Origin: Paramyrothecium sp. XJ0827
Lineage: Eukaryota > Ascomycota > Sordariomycetes > Hypocreales > Stachybotryaceae
DNA length: 64,000 nucleotides
NCBI GenBank assembly: GCA_020881915.1
Contig: JAJFPB010000001.1
Span: 1,736,001 to 1,800,000 of the forward strand
Direction: 5' to 3'
In this document: piece after piece, positions 1 to 8,199 of the stretch
Position numbering within the stretch: position 1 is the first letter of the stretch
Layout: each line of letters opens with the position of its first letter
Notes under the pieces: model-generated
Told to the model about the DNA's origin: nothing
The model's database searches: none
Seen by the model: only the letters and a program-made list of their open reading frames with translations
Position numbers and translations under genes: made by a program

Positions 1-571
1 AGTCCTTGAGTGACTGTTTGGCGCCAGGATACATAAACTGCACGGCGGTCGAGCACAGTAACGAGAACGATGTCAAGTCATGGCCTGCGGCAAACCTTTG
101 AGCTCTTTCGGCAATCTTAGTAGGATTGGACTTGCGGATAGCGACTCCCAGGCTGGTGAGTCGGGTGAGAGTGATCTCAACTGATCGCAATGCCGCTATT
201 TGTTCCGCAGAAGGCAAGCAGTTCGAATCGCCAAGGACGCCATGACTCTTCGCAACCCCTTTCCCCTCATCTTGACTGCCAAACCTGGTAATGCATAGAT
301 TTATGCTGCGGCGAAGGATATTCAATATCCCCGCAACATGGTCTCGCAGGTGGGGGTGCTTGCGCAGCCGTCTATCTAAACATTGGCTCCGCCGCGCAAA
401 GACGCCAAGATATGCCGCCCAAGTGCGGAACCTAGACTCATAGTCAGAAACGAGACTTACAACTATCTCCTTGACCTTTGCAGCAACCAAAGCGCTGTGT
501 AACTGATCCCAAAGGCTCTCGCAGTCGCAGCCTAGATTGTACAAAAGGTACTCGAAAGTGTGCGCAGACAT
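1..571 (-). CDS. Truncated gene: N-terminal part of an acuF-like fungal regulatory protein
   Basis: An open frame runs on the minus strand from an ATG at 571-569 to the left window edge: 190 residues, no stop. The protein is helical and has the layout of the N-terminal region of fungal proteins usually annotated 'oxidoreductase acuF-like C2H2 zinc finger': a short helical start, an Arg-Thr-Trp-Ala-Ala-Tyr segment (near residue 40), a Leu-Asp-x-Arg-Leu-Arg segment followed by a long helix, a low-complexity link, then a helix ending in Ala-Ile-Arg-Lys-Ser. The zinc-finger C-terminus expected for that family would lie outside the window. A GTAAGT-like donor sits inside the frame (near residue 33), but reading through keeps the domain intact. 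Family assignment is from recalled similarity, so function is open. It is transcribed away from the DUF7580 gene. Confidence 0.6.
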   Translation of the reverse strand, partial: MSAHTFEYLLYNLGCDCESLWDQLHSALVAAKVKEIVVSLVSDYESRFRTWAAYLGVFARRSQCLDRRLRKHPHLRDHVAGILNILRRSINLCITRFGSQDEGKGVAKSHGVLGDSNCLPSAEQIAALRSVEITLTRLTSLGVAIRKSNPTKIAERAQRFAAGHDLTSFSLLCSTAVQFMYPGAKQSLKD

Positions 572-684
572 GTTGGAAGGGCTCAGGAAGTTGGCAATGT
601 GCGCATCAGCCAGATATCTGGAAGATAAGTGAACAGGTTCCAAGCATATGGAATAATATCGAAGGCGTGAGACACGGTGGAGCA

Positions 685-945
685 CTATCCGTCAATACCT
701 AACGAGTTTTCAAGTTGGGCAATCCTGGTACACATATGATCTATCGCCGGTTCATTTTTTTTGCGCTTGGGCCCTTTATACGTGTTGGGCACATGAGCTG
801 TGATACGAGGCTCAGGGTTACGCATGACTTGATTCACGGTCACACTGAGCCCACCGGCTGAGCCAGAACCACCCGTAGCCTCATCTTGTCTTCCTCTGGT
901 CTCATCTTCGAACGCATTTGTTATATTGTCTTCTAGTCAAATGAG
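685..945 (-). other. Coding-looking minus-strand fragment without start
   Basis: Between in-frame stops at about 947 and 687-685 lies an 86-codon minus-strand frame. Its composition looks like protein: a Gly/Ser-rich start, a basic Gly-Pro-Lys-Arg-Lys-Lys patch, then a short helix ending Ile-Ala-Gln-Leu-Glu-Asn-Ser-Leu-Gly. The only methionine is internal. It ends 114 bp upstream of the ATG of the gene at 571. I found no splice pair that joins the two in frame, and the opposite strand just beyond it is occupied by the DUF7580 gene. It may be the 3' end of a lost gene, an unrecognised exon, or chance. Confidence 0.25.
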
Positions 946-2640
946 TTGGGACGGCTCAAGATGCCATTTCTTCTCGAGTCCAACGAGTGGCGGCTGCTTC
1001 AAGGGCTGGGGCAGCTGTTGGAGCATCGAAACTCACGACACCAACTGCAGCCATTTCCCCTCAACACTGACCAAGCATGGCAGTGTACCGCTGATCTAAT
1101 TGAGGTAGAGCTTCGCCAAATATTGAGGATGAATGAACACCCTCAGGATTTGGCGCCGTCAGATTTTGAGCAATGCGAAGTAAAATTACGCAGCCTATGC
1201 TCCGTCTTAAATGACCTCGCCAACCTTCCTAGCGGTGTCAACGATGGCCTAGAAGGTCGAGCTTATCCCCGGCTCTTTGCCTTGGCCGGGTTCCTGAAGA
1301 CAACAAGCGAGGAAGTTGATCTCGTGGCCGGACCTAACATAGTTCTATTCAGGCTTCCGGAAAATACGGTCAAGTTAAGCAAATGCTTGAACGTGGCGTC
1401 AGAGTGCAACAACATGCTCACCCGGCTCTTCGGGCCAATTTCATATCATCCAATCACTCGATCTGCTCCGCCAAAGCAAAGCAAGACAGCATGGGAGAAA
1501 ACGGGAATACGAAACCATGCCACATTTGTTCTGGAAAGGTTGTTCAAGCACTTTAAATGCGAAACATCGCACGAGGTGCTGTTGAAGCTTATGGATGACC
1601 CTGACGAGCATTCCACGCTACCAGACTTACAGCTTATGCTCTCCCCCTGCCGAGAGTTGGAGCTGTGGCAGGAGGCGCGGTGCGAAGCAACGAACATGTA
1701 TGTTATCTGCCGCAGTGTAATCTCTATTTGTCTCCCAAGGTGCTAACATGAACATCAGCGGCGAAACTGCGATTTCATCCATTAGTGATGTATGCGCCGA
1801 CATCCAACAACATGCTAGCCCAGGTAAGTCGTTGATGTTGCTCATTCGGGATTATGGCATATTCGGTGCTTGGGCAAGCACTTCTTTCCTAAAGTCAGGC
1901 CAGTCGAGGCAGTCCCTCGATCAACTCATCCTAAAGGGTGCATTCAAATCTCTTGACCTCATCACATTGCTCAGCAGCGATTCACCTACAAGATTCAATG
2001 AATTGGATAAAAGAGCACTGGCTGTTAAACTTGGATATTGCCTGATGGACTTTTTTGACGTCGATGTCAATACGAGCCGAATCTACTTCGTGGATTCCTC
2101 ATCCTCAGAACTGAAAAATGACTTCCCGTACTTGGCATTTGGCTCCACACTTCCGGCAACAGCTGGTTCATACAACAATTTTGAAATTGGGCATCCTACT
2201 CTTTTATCCTTTGCTAAACTGCTACTCGAGGTCGACTATGGTCAAATAATTGGTCTGGATATCAAGCCCATAACAGTCAAAATCAATGCGTATGGGTTGA
2301 GCTTCTAACTCGTGTGCATATTCTTGCGCAGGAGAGAGATGACTCATATCTTGAAGCGATAAGAGGTTGTCTTGTCGTCCACGAGAAGATAGCAAAATCC
2401 TTGCGGTATCGCAGCAGCCAGAACAAGGATGCTACAGACTTGATAATACGGAAAATACTATATAAGGAGGTCATACGTAAACTTGAGGATGGACTTGAAG
2501 AGCTCCTTACAAGATCAGCCCACAAGCGGCAGCGATCAGACTCACCAACACCACCTATCCTCCAGGAGGGGATGCCAACAGTCGATCTCGGCAGAACGGC
2601 TGTTCGTCCCACGGTACCTGAGCCGGCAGCGCCCGACTAA
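946..2640 (+). pseudogene. DUF7580-domain protein with apparent frameshift
   Basis: Exon 1 (946-1697) and exon 2 (from 1759) are joined by a 61-bp intron (GTATGT, CTAAC, CAG). The product starts with an atypical helical region. After the splice comes the DUF7580 core: Ile-Ser-Asp-Val-Cys-Ala-Asp-Ile, then Leu-Asp-Lys-Arg-Ala-Leu-Ala-Val-Lys-Leu, then a Pro-Tyr-Leu-Ala-Phe segment, as in a family common in Pezizomycotina and often found near HET/NLR genes. The frame breaks near 2288-2290: it would stop at 2308, but the next frame continues the family's C-terminus (Val-Trp-Val-Glu-Leu-Leu, then Tyr-Leu-Glu-Ala-Ile-Arg-Gly-Cys-Leu and a C-terminal helix) to the stop at 2638-2640. I see no convincing intron that removes the shift. 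It is therefore either a recent pseudogene or a sequence error. The start could be 946 or the in-frame ATG at 961; an N-terminal exon may be missing. Biochemical function is unknown. Confidence 0.6.
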
Positions 2641-2907
2641 AAGAAGCGTCAGGTTTATAGGACCCAAGCTTCGCCATTACCCGCTTCTCCCAGCTCTTCG
2701 CCAGGGGAAACCGGCGGCTCATATAACAAGTGGTCATCGACCAATAGCTTTGGAATGTGCGGCATAACTCAGCAATCATGTGCTTCACGCCACACTACGA
2801 TCTTGTACCAGCAGGCCCATTCTGGGGCCTTAAATGGGTATGTGATTTACAAAATGTTTTGATATGTCTATTACGTGGGTTTCTGAATACAGATCTTTAG
2901 TACTCTC

Positions 2908-3993
2908 ATGCCCCTGCAGCAACCGGCGCGGCGCGAAGATTTCGAGGTAGCAATTATTTGCGCCTTACCGCTGGACCACGACGCTGTTGCCCACCTGTTT
3001 GATGAGTTTTGGGACGAGAAGGGTGACTTGTTTGGACGAGCTCCGGGAGATACTAACATCCATACGACCGGGCGTCTGGGTAATCACAATGTTGTTCTAG
3101 CTCTTCTGCTAACCATGGGTAAGGCCAATGCTGCTGGTGCCGCAGCGAGCATGCGCTCGAGTTACAGTGGCCTGCGGCTGGCCGTTCTTGTTGGTGTGTG
3201 TGGTGCGGCACCACATAATGGGGATGACGAGATATTACTCGGTGATGTGATCATCAGTAAGACTATGGTTCAGCATGACTTTGGTCGACAGTATCCAGAT
3301 GAGTTTCATCGCAAGAACACAATTCGAGACAACCTCGGGAGACCGAACAAAGACATTCGAACTCTTGTTACCACATTCGAGACGGATCGAGGCATCGACT
3401 GGTTGGAGGAACGCACAGCTTATTTTCTAGAACAGCTACAAGGAAAAGTTGCTCTCACGAGACGCCGGGGTAAGTATGACCATCCCGGAGTTGAGAAGAA
3501 TAAATTGTTCAACTCAAGATACCGACATAAACATCACAAGCCAATAGACTGCATCTGTCAAGACTGTATCGTTGATGCAGACCCTGTTTGCGAAATGGCA
3601 CTCAATTTGTCGTGCGCCGACTTATGCTGCAATGCCGACGAGCTTGTTGCAAGAGATCGTTTACGGGTAGCTAAACAAAATGCAACGAACGACGACGGGA
3701 GTGGAGGTGACGCGCCGCCGGCGGTGCATGTCGGCGCCCTTGCATCCGGAGATGCAGTGATTAAGTCTGCTGCTGCTCGTGATAGAATCTCGAAAGAGAC
3801 TGGAGCCATTGGCTTTGAGATGGAGGGTGCGGGGATTTGGGACGAAATTCCTTCACTTGTAGTAAAAGGAGTTTGCGATTATGCTGATTCTCACAAGAAC
3901 AAAGGCTGGCAGGAGTATGCTGCCGCGACAGCGGCGTCGGTTTGCAAAGCAATTTTGGAAGGTTACACACAAACGGATCGACCTTTGGTTTAA
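2908..3993 (+). CDS. Free-standing PNP_UDP (nucleoside phosphorylase-like) domain protein
   Basis: A single-exon gene of 361 residues. The opening Asp-Phe-Glu-Val-Ala-Ile-Ile-Cys-Ala-Leu-Pro-Leu strand and the glycine-rich Leu-Val-Gly-Val-Cys-Gly-Ala turn (near residue 96) mark the nucleoside phosphorylase fold. A Tyr-Arg-His-Lys-His-His-Lys-Pro segment with nearby cysteines and the Gly-Phe-Glu-Met-Glu-Gly-Ala-Gly motif (residues 302-309), followed by a Gly-Val-Cys-Asp-Tyr-Ala-Asp-Ser-His-Lys-Asn-Lys block, are typical of the fungal branch. In fungi this domain most often caps NLR/STAND receptors ahead of NACHT or NB-ARC and repeats. Here the protein stops right after the domain and no receptor module follows within 140 bp. 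It may be an orphan effector domain, a remnant of an NLR, or a working nucleoside hydrolase/phosphorylase. A GTAAGT at about 3470 is read through, since family sequence continues across it. Confidence 0.85.
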   Translation: MPLQQPARREDFEVAIICALPLDHDAVAHLFDEFWDEKGDLFGRAPGDTNIHTTGRLGNHNVVLALLLTMGKANAAGAAASMRSSYSGLRLAVLVGVCGAAPHNGDDEILLGDVIISKTMVQHDFGRQYPDEFHRKNTIRDNLGRPNKDIRTLVTTFETDRGIDWLEERTAYFLEQLQGKVALTRRRGKYDHPGVEKNKLFNSRYRHKHHKPIDCICQDCIVDADPVCEMALNLSCADLCCNADELVARDRLRVAKQNATNDDGSGGDAPPAVHVGALASGDAVIKSAAARDRISKETGAIGFEMEGAGIWDEIPSLVVKGVCDYADSHKNKGWQEYAAATAASVCKAILEGYTQTDRPLV

Positions 3994-4129
3994 TCCGTAG
4001 GCACTTGACTCGTAGTGCAACGGTGTCATTACAAGATGGATGTCAACGTTAGATTGGGCAGATGTTGCAATTTAATTTATCCTTGTTGCAATCTGAACTA
4101 AGCCTAGTAGTTCATTCTCTTCGCCCGCA

Positions 4130-4383
4130 TTAACAGCCGGTATAACCAGGATATAGGCTACATAGCCACGATGTATTGTCAGCAAACACCTTGCGAATCA
4201 TGGTTCGATGAGAGACCAAGGGAAAACATACCCTGGGCATCGTAAGTTTAAGCACCGGCCGAAACACTCGGCATTGCAGTACCCGGGGGAACTGCCGCAC
4301 TGGGCTCTGCAGTCTGACAGACAACCAGCATCGGCACCGGTGGCTAATGCCACGATGGAGACAAAGACCATAGAGAACTTCAT
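4130..4383 (-). CDS. Small secreted cysteine-rich protein (59 aa, two exons)
   Basis: The ATG at 4383-4381 opens exon 1 (4383-4232). A 74-bp intron (4231-4158, GTATGT...TAG) is removed and exon 2 (4157-4130) ends at TAA. The 59-residue product has a clean signal peptide (residues 1-19, Lys at 2, hydrophobic core, Ala-Asp-Ala cleavage site) and a mature part of 40 residues with eight cysteines at 21, 25, 29, 36, 40, 44, 49 and 59. The pattern is two C-x3-C-x3-C runs separated by six residues, then x4 and x9; the last residue is a cysteine that exists only after splicing. An even cysteine count, small size and signal peptide suggest a disulfide-stabilised secreted protein (effector-like or antimicrobial-like). 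C-x3-C pairs recall helical-hairpin peptides, but no homologue is recognised. It is convergent with the PNP_UDP gene. Confidence 0.72.
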
Positions 4384-5217
4384 TGCCACAATCGTATTAT
4401 TCTGTCGTTGGATTGGATGAATGAGATGCTCAGCACAGGATGCGACTTCTCATTACATGGACAGACTCTTCCTGATATTTATACCAATGACAGCCCTAGG
4501 CGGATGAGATTTGGCCCCGATATTCCGCACATGCTTTCCCCTGCTAGTGATCAAACCATTCCGCGAGATTGCTTGATACGCAGGTGGCTTGACGCCAAGA
4601 TCTATGTCCTCACGAGGACAGGCTCATAGACCTAGGCATTGGCCTTGTTTCGCCACAGCCAGTTTCGAGGTCCTATATGCACTTATCCCAACTAGGTCAT
4701 ACGGATGCAGTTCCTAAAGAGAAACAATGTAAGTACTCAGATAGGTCAACGAGCTATAGGGTTGCATTTAGGCTGTTTGTGTTTGCCCGAGCCTATCTTC
4801 AGCTCGTTTCAGCTGCTGCAGCCATTGCTGTATCTCGCTGGATCAGACCAATTAGGGCGATATCTATCTTCTATGGCCTCAAGCACGGGTGTTCTAATTC
4901 TTGCAATCTAGTTCCCCCATCTGTGGCTTGAGGCAGGAGAAGATAATCAAGGCCAGCGGGCAAGAAGCGGAATTGCTCCGATGAACTTTTAACCCACGTG
5001 GACACTTTCAACCAAGGTAATAGCTTTACCAGACAGCCAAAATGAGACACATAGTTGGATCTTAATGAGCTGGGTCCTCGACTTATGGCAATTCAAGGCT
5101 GTCACGCAGGTTGTGCGGTCGCATGGCGCGTAATTCCAAGTTAGACTTACATTGTGAACAGACTCCAAGAAAATAAAATAGACTTGCTTCCTAACATAAG
5201 ACAGTTAACTCAAAATA
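4384..5217. other. Intergenic, 5' side of the secreted protein gene
   Basis: No credible gene. It must contain the promoter of the minus-strand secreted-protein gene and the 3' end of the next minus-strand gene. I see no clear TATA box, repeat or RNA gene. Confidence 0.5.
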
Positions 5218-7665
5218 TTATACCCCGAATCTTACCTTCTTGCGTCCTCTTCGTCGGGACTGCTGCGGCGCAAACTGTCCGTTTTGCTGGGCCATATTCC
5301 CCCCGTTGTTCATGTGTAGATTCTGGTTGTTATTGTTACCATGAGCGCCTGGGCCTTGCTTCCTGCCCCGACCTGGGCCGTTTCCAAAGCCTTGCTTATT
5401 TCGGCGGCCTTGCTGGTTCAGGTGGCTTTGGTTATGGTTCCATGGATGCTGGTTAGGGTGACCTTGGTTATGGTTTCCGAGCTGCTGGTTATTGTTGTAT
5501 CCATGAGGATTACTACCTTCCATCTGTACGTCGCCATGGCTTTTCTGGTTGCGCCGATGGAAGCCATTTCTTGGGCCATGGTTACTGTTGAATCCCTGGT
5601 TGTTTGCATGAGCTTGGTGGCCATTGAACCCATGGTTGTGCGTCCCGTAAGCAGGGGGCTGGTCGTTATGAACCCCCCCTCCATTAATATCAGGCTGACC
5701 TTGAACCATCTGGGCGTGGCCCTGGTTGTGCGGGTGATTGAACCCCTGGCCGTTATGAGCATGGCCTTGGTGGTTGCCGTGACCTTGCCCATTACTGCGC
5801 TGGTTGAAGCCTTGGCTATGACCCTGATGATTATGAACTAGAACTTGGTTTTGGTAGCTGCCGTAGGGCTGTTGATAGTTTGGATGTTGGTGGAGTCCCC
5901 GGTTATGTTTGCCATGCTTACGGTTCATGCCGTTATTTTGTGGGTTGTAAGGCTGGCCGTTATATCCTGGACCCTGGTTGTAATTGCCATTGTTGGTAAA
6001 CTTCTGGTCATTGTTACCTTTTTCTTGATTGTAATTATTGTAGTGGGGCACATATTGCCAGTTCTGATTGACGGTACCGTAGCCCTGATTGTCAATGTAG
6101 GGTTGCTGGTTGATGCTTTGGCCTCGCCGCCTCCTGTTACCTTTAACGTAGCCCTCACTATTAATCCATTGTTGTTCATAGCGGCATTGAGAGCACGGAT
6201 TCGTTGGGTCGCACTTTTCGTTTTGGGTCTGTGTTTCGTCAACCTCCATGGTTTCCACCTCATTCAATCCCGTGTACTGGTCGATAGCGACTCGGAGGCT
6301 CTCGTGGGCTGCAACCACCGTGTTATGCCTCCCCTGCAGCGCCGTGGCAAGGCCTATGAAGCCCAGCCCAAGCGCGGTGAAATACGCGGCCCGGACGCTG
6401 TCCTTCATGTTGTTCAGCAGCCACTTCCCGTAGGACACGCGATCGAGGTAGCCGGGCGCCCACGGGGTGTCCTGCACCTCAAGAACCATGGGATTGGCGA
6501 AGAACTTGTACAGCGACTGCAGTAGCTCGGGCCACTCCTGGTTTAGACGCAGCATAGCCTCTTGCTCCAGTGGATCTTGGATGCCAACCTGCAAGCATGC
6601 CAGGATGAGCCTTTGGTAGTTGACAATCAGGTTGCCTGTTGCATTGATGGGGTCGTTGAACAGGTAGACATGGTCAAGTCTTGCGTCGCGTGGCACGTAG
6701 TTAAAGTACTCGGCTGCCAGTTTCTGCGAAAACTCCGGAAGAAGAAGGTTACGATGAGGACAGCCGACGCCTCCTAGCACGAGGCTCCCTTGATTCGCAG
6801 TGCGAGACGCTTGTAGGCCCAGGGCTTGCTCATATGTGGGTGGTGGCTGGTTTTCAGCGTTCTTGTTCTTCTCACTCAATTCATTCAGGGCATTAGTCAT
6901 GGCCGTGCTGAACACCGGCCTCTTCCTTGTAGTGCCCTTCATCCTGTCGCTAGGCTTGGGGGGGGCTCCCCCAAACGTAGCAACATCGACTAGGCCTCGA
7001 CGAGGTCTGCATTGATTAGCTGCCTGGTTCACCTTTTCTCGTGCCTCCCTCAGGATTTTCAGTTGGACTTGGGGTTCGGGGCTCTTCGCGACACTTACTT
7101 GGTTCCGTGCCCTGATCACCTTGTGTGGACGAGGGCTCGTGCCCCATTGCATCTCGGCTGCACCAGGCACCTTCGTGTTGAAAACAGGGCCTTCCGCATC
7201 GTACAGTTTACGCTTCGGTGGCGAGAGGCTTCGTGCCGATGATCTTTCTGACGCGGCTGTCGTCTTTGGACGACGAGGGAACAGTTCCATTTCAAGCAAT
7301 TCAAGGAGCGATGACGAATTGAGTGTCTTAGGCAATGTGTCGGGAGTGTAACGAGGTTTGGGCTCCGGGGATGACGGAGGACTAGTCAGCTCTCTGTCCT
7401 TGAAGACTTGATCGAGCCATAACTGGTCGCGTCTCGTGCGCGACTTTTCGGTAGGGGAACGATATTCTGGTTCCGGTGATGACGCAGAAAACGCTTCACT
7501 GGTCTCCCTTCTGATCGGGCTTGCCCCTGGTAAGCTTTCCGGTGTACTTGAAGGCTCAGGAGAGGAGCTGGGCATCCTAGAACGGCGCCTGGGACGAGTT
7601 CCCGTAGCACTCCTCTCAGTTGTGGACTCATCAGGGTCATCGGAGACATAGGATTGGAAGCGCAT
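5218..7665 (-). CDS. Asn/Gln/His/Gly-rich prion-like protein of unknown function
   Basis: A single long exon of 815 residues, taking the ATG at 7665-7663; it opens Met-Arg-Phe-Gln-Ser-Tyr and lies about 110 bp below a TATATAAG box. Residues 1-150 are Ser/Pro/Arg-rich and disordered. About residues 290-460 form the only folded-looking part, with long helices and a hydrophobic Gly-Leu-Gly-Phe-Ile-Gly-Leu-Ala stretch that may be a membrane or core helix. A Cys-x5-Cys-x2-Cys cluster begins at residue 485. From about 500 to the end the protein is an extreme Asn/Gln/His/Gly tract with repeated Asn-His-Asn-Gln-Gly-His-like units and a basic tail. Such tracts are typical of prion-like, phase-separating proteins. 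The last codons overlap a perfect GTAAGA donor, so the true C-terminus may be spliced to a further exon. No family recognised. Confidence 0.65.
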   Translation of the reverse strand: MRFQSYVSDDPDESTTERSATGTRPRRRSRMPSSSPEPSSTPESLPGASPIRRETSEAFSASSPEPEYRSPTEKSRTRRDQLWLDQVFKDRELTSPPSSPEPKPRYTPDTLPKTLNSSSLLELLEMELFPRRPKTTAASERSSARSLSPPKRKLYDAEGPVFNTKVPGAAEMQWGTSPRPHKVIRARNQVSVAKSPEPQVQLKILREAREKVNQAANQCRPRRGLVDVATFGGAPPKPSDRMKGTTRKRPVFSTAMTNALNELSEKNKNAENQPPPTYEQALGLQASRTANQGSLVLGGVGCPHRNLLLPEFSQKLAAEYFNYVPRDARLDHVYLFNDPINATGNLIVNYQRLILACLQVGIQDPLEQEAMLRLNQEWPELLQSLYKFFANPMVLEVQDTPWAPGYLDRVSYGKWLLNNMKDSVRAAYFTALGLGFIGLATALQGRHNTVVAAHESLRVAIDQYTGLNEVETMEVDETQTQNEKCDPTNPCSQCRYEQQWINSEGYVKGNRRRRGQSINQQPYIDNQGYGTVNQNWQYVPHYNNYNQEKGNNDQKFTNNGNYNQGPGYNGQPYNPQNNGMNRKHGKHNRGLHQHPNYQQPYGSYQNQVLVHNHQGHSQGFNQRSNGQGHGNHQGHAHNGQGFNHPHNQGHAQMVQGQPDINGGGVHNDQPPAYGTHNHGFNGHQAHANNQGFNSNHGPRNGFHRRNQKSHGDVQMEGSNPHGYNNNQQLGNHNQGHPNQHPWNHNQSHLNQQGRRNKQGFGNGPGRGRKQGPGAHGNNNNQNLHMNNGGNMAQQNGQFAPQQSRRRGRKKVRFGV

Positions 7666-8199
7666 TTTGTTGGTTGTAAAAAGAGAACTATAAGAACTGG
7701 GAAAGAATGGACAAGTTCGGTTGTTACAGATTGAGTAAGCTTTTGAGTCGCATCGGAAGAAGGGCTCGGCATCCCTTATATAAAGCAAATCTACGAGTAT
7801 TCAGGTGAGCGCCTAGCTTTGTTAAGTTCGGTGTTCAACAAAGCATTGTGTCGTACACAAGGACGGGTATCGAGCTCTTGAACATTATTTCAGCTCAAAA
7901 GGATTGTCCCTTATGTTCTGCCTTTGTCCATTGTGGTCCGTCAACAGGCTCGAGGTTTCGTTCTTAACGAATGAGTGGTTTCATATTGTAGTATTGCGGT
8001 TCAGGGGTACCAGCTTTCATTCACAAATTTACAGACGGAGAATAAAGCGAATCCCTTCGTATGGAAATCGATAGATATGGTCCACCACCCGTGCCAGAAG
8101 ATGCCATTAATGTACAAGGGTATAATGTAGGTCATGAATACATCCACTTCAAAGCGAACTGTCGCTTCGAGTACTTTCTCGTCCAAGGCGATCCTTGCC
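7666..8199. other. Intergenic between the prion-like gene and MAD1
   Basis: Holds the TATA box and 5' leader of the prion-like gene and the 3' untranslated region of MAD1. Nothing else can be supported. Confidence 0.5.
7775..7784 (-). promoter_or_regulatory. TATA box of the prion-like protein gene
   Basis: Read on the minus strand this is TTATATAAGG, about 110 bp upstream of the ATG at 7665. Position and sequence fit a fungal core promoter. Confidence 0.5.

Noticed and set aside
4198..4389. Unspliced 63-codon version of the cysteine-rich gene
   Set aside because: It needs a GTG start and reads through a GTATGT donor; the spliced model starts at ATG and gains the eighth cysteine.
5341..6525. 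Two plus-strand frames of 166 and 226 codons, rich in Val, Leu and Met
   Set aside because: They are antisense to the Asn/Gln/His tract of the 5218-7665 gene; the AAY/CAR/CAY codons leave the opposite strand open and produce Val/Leu.
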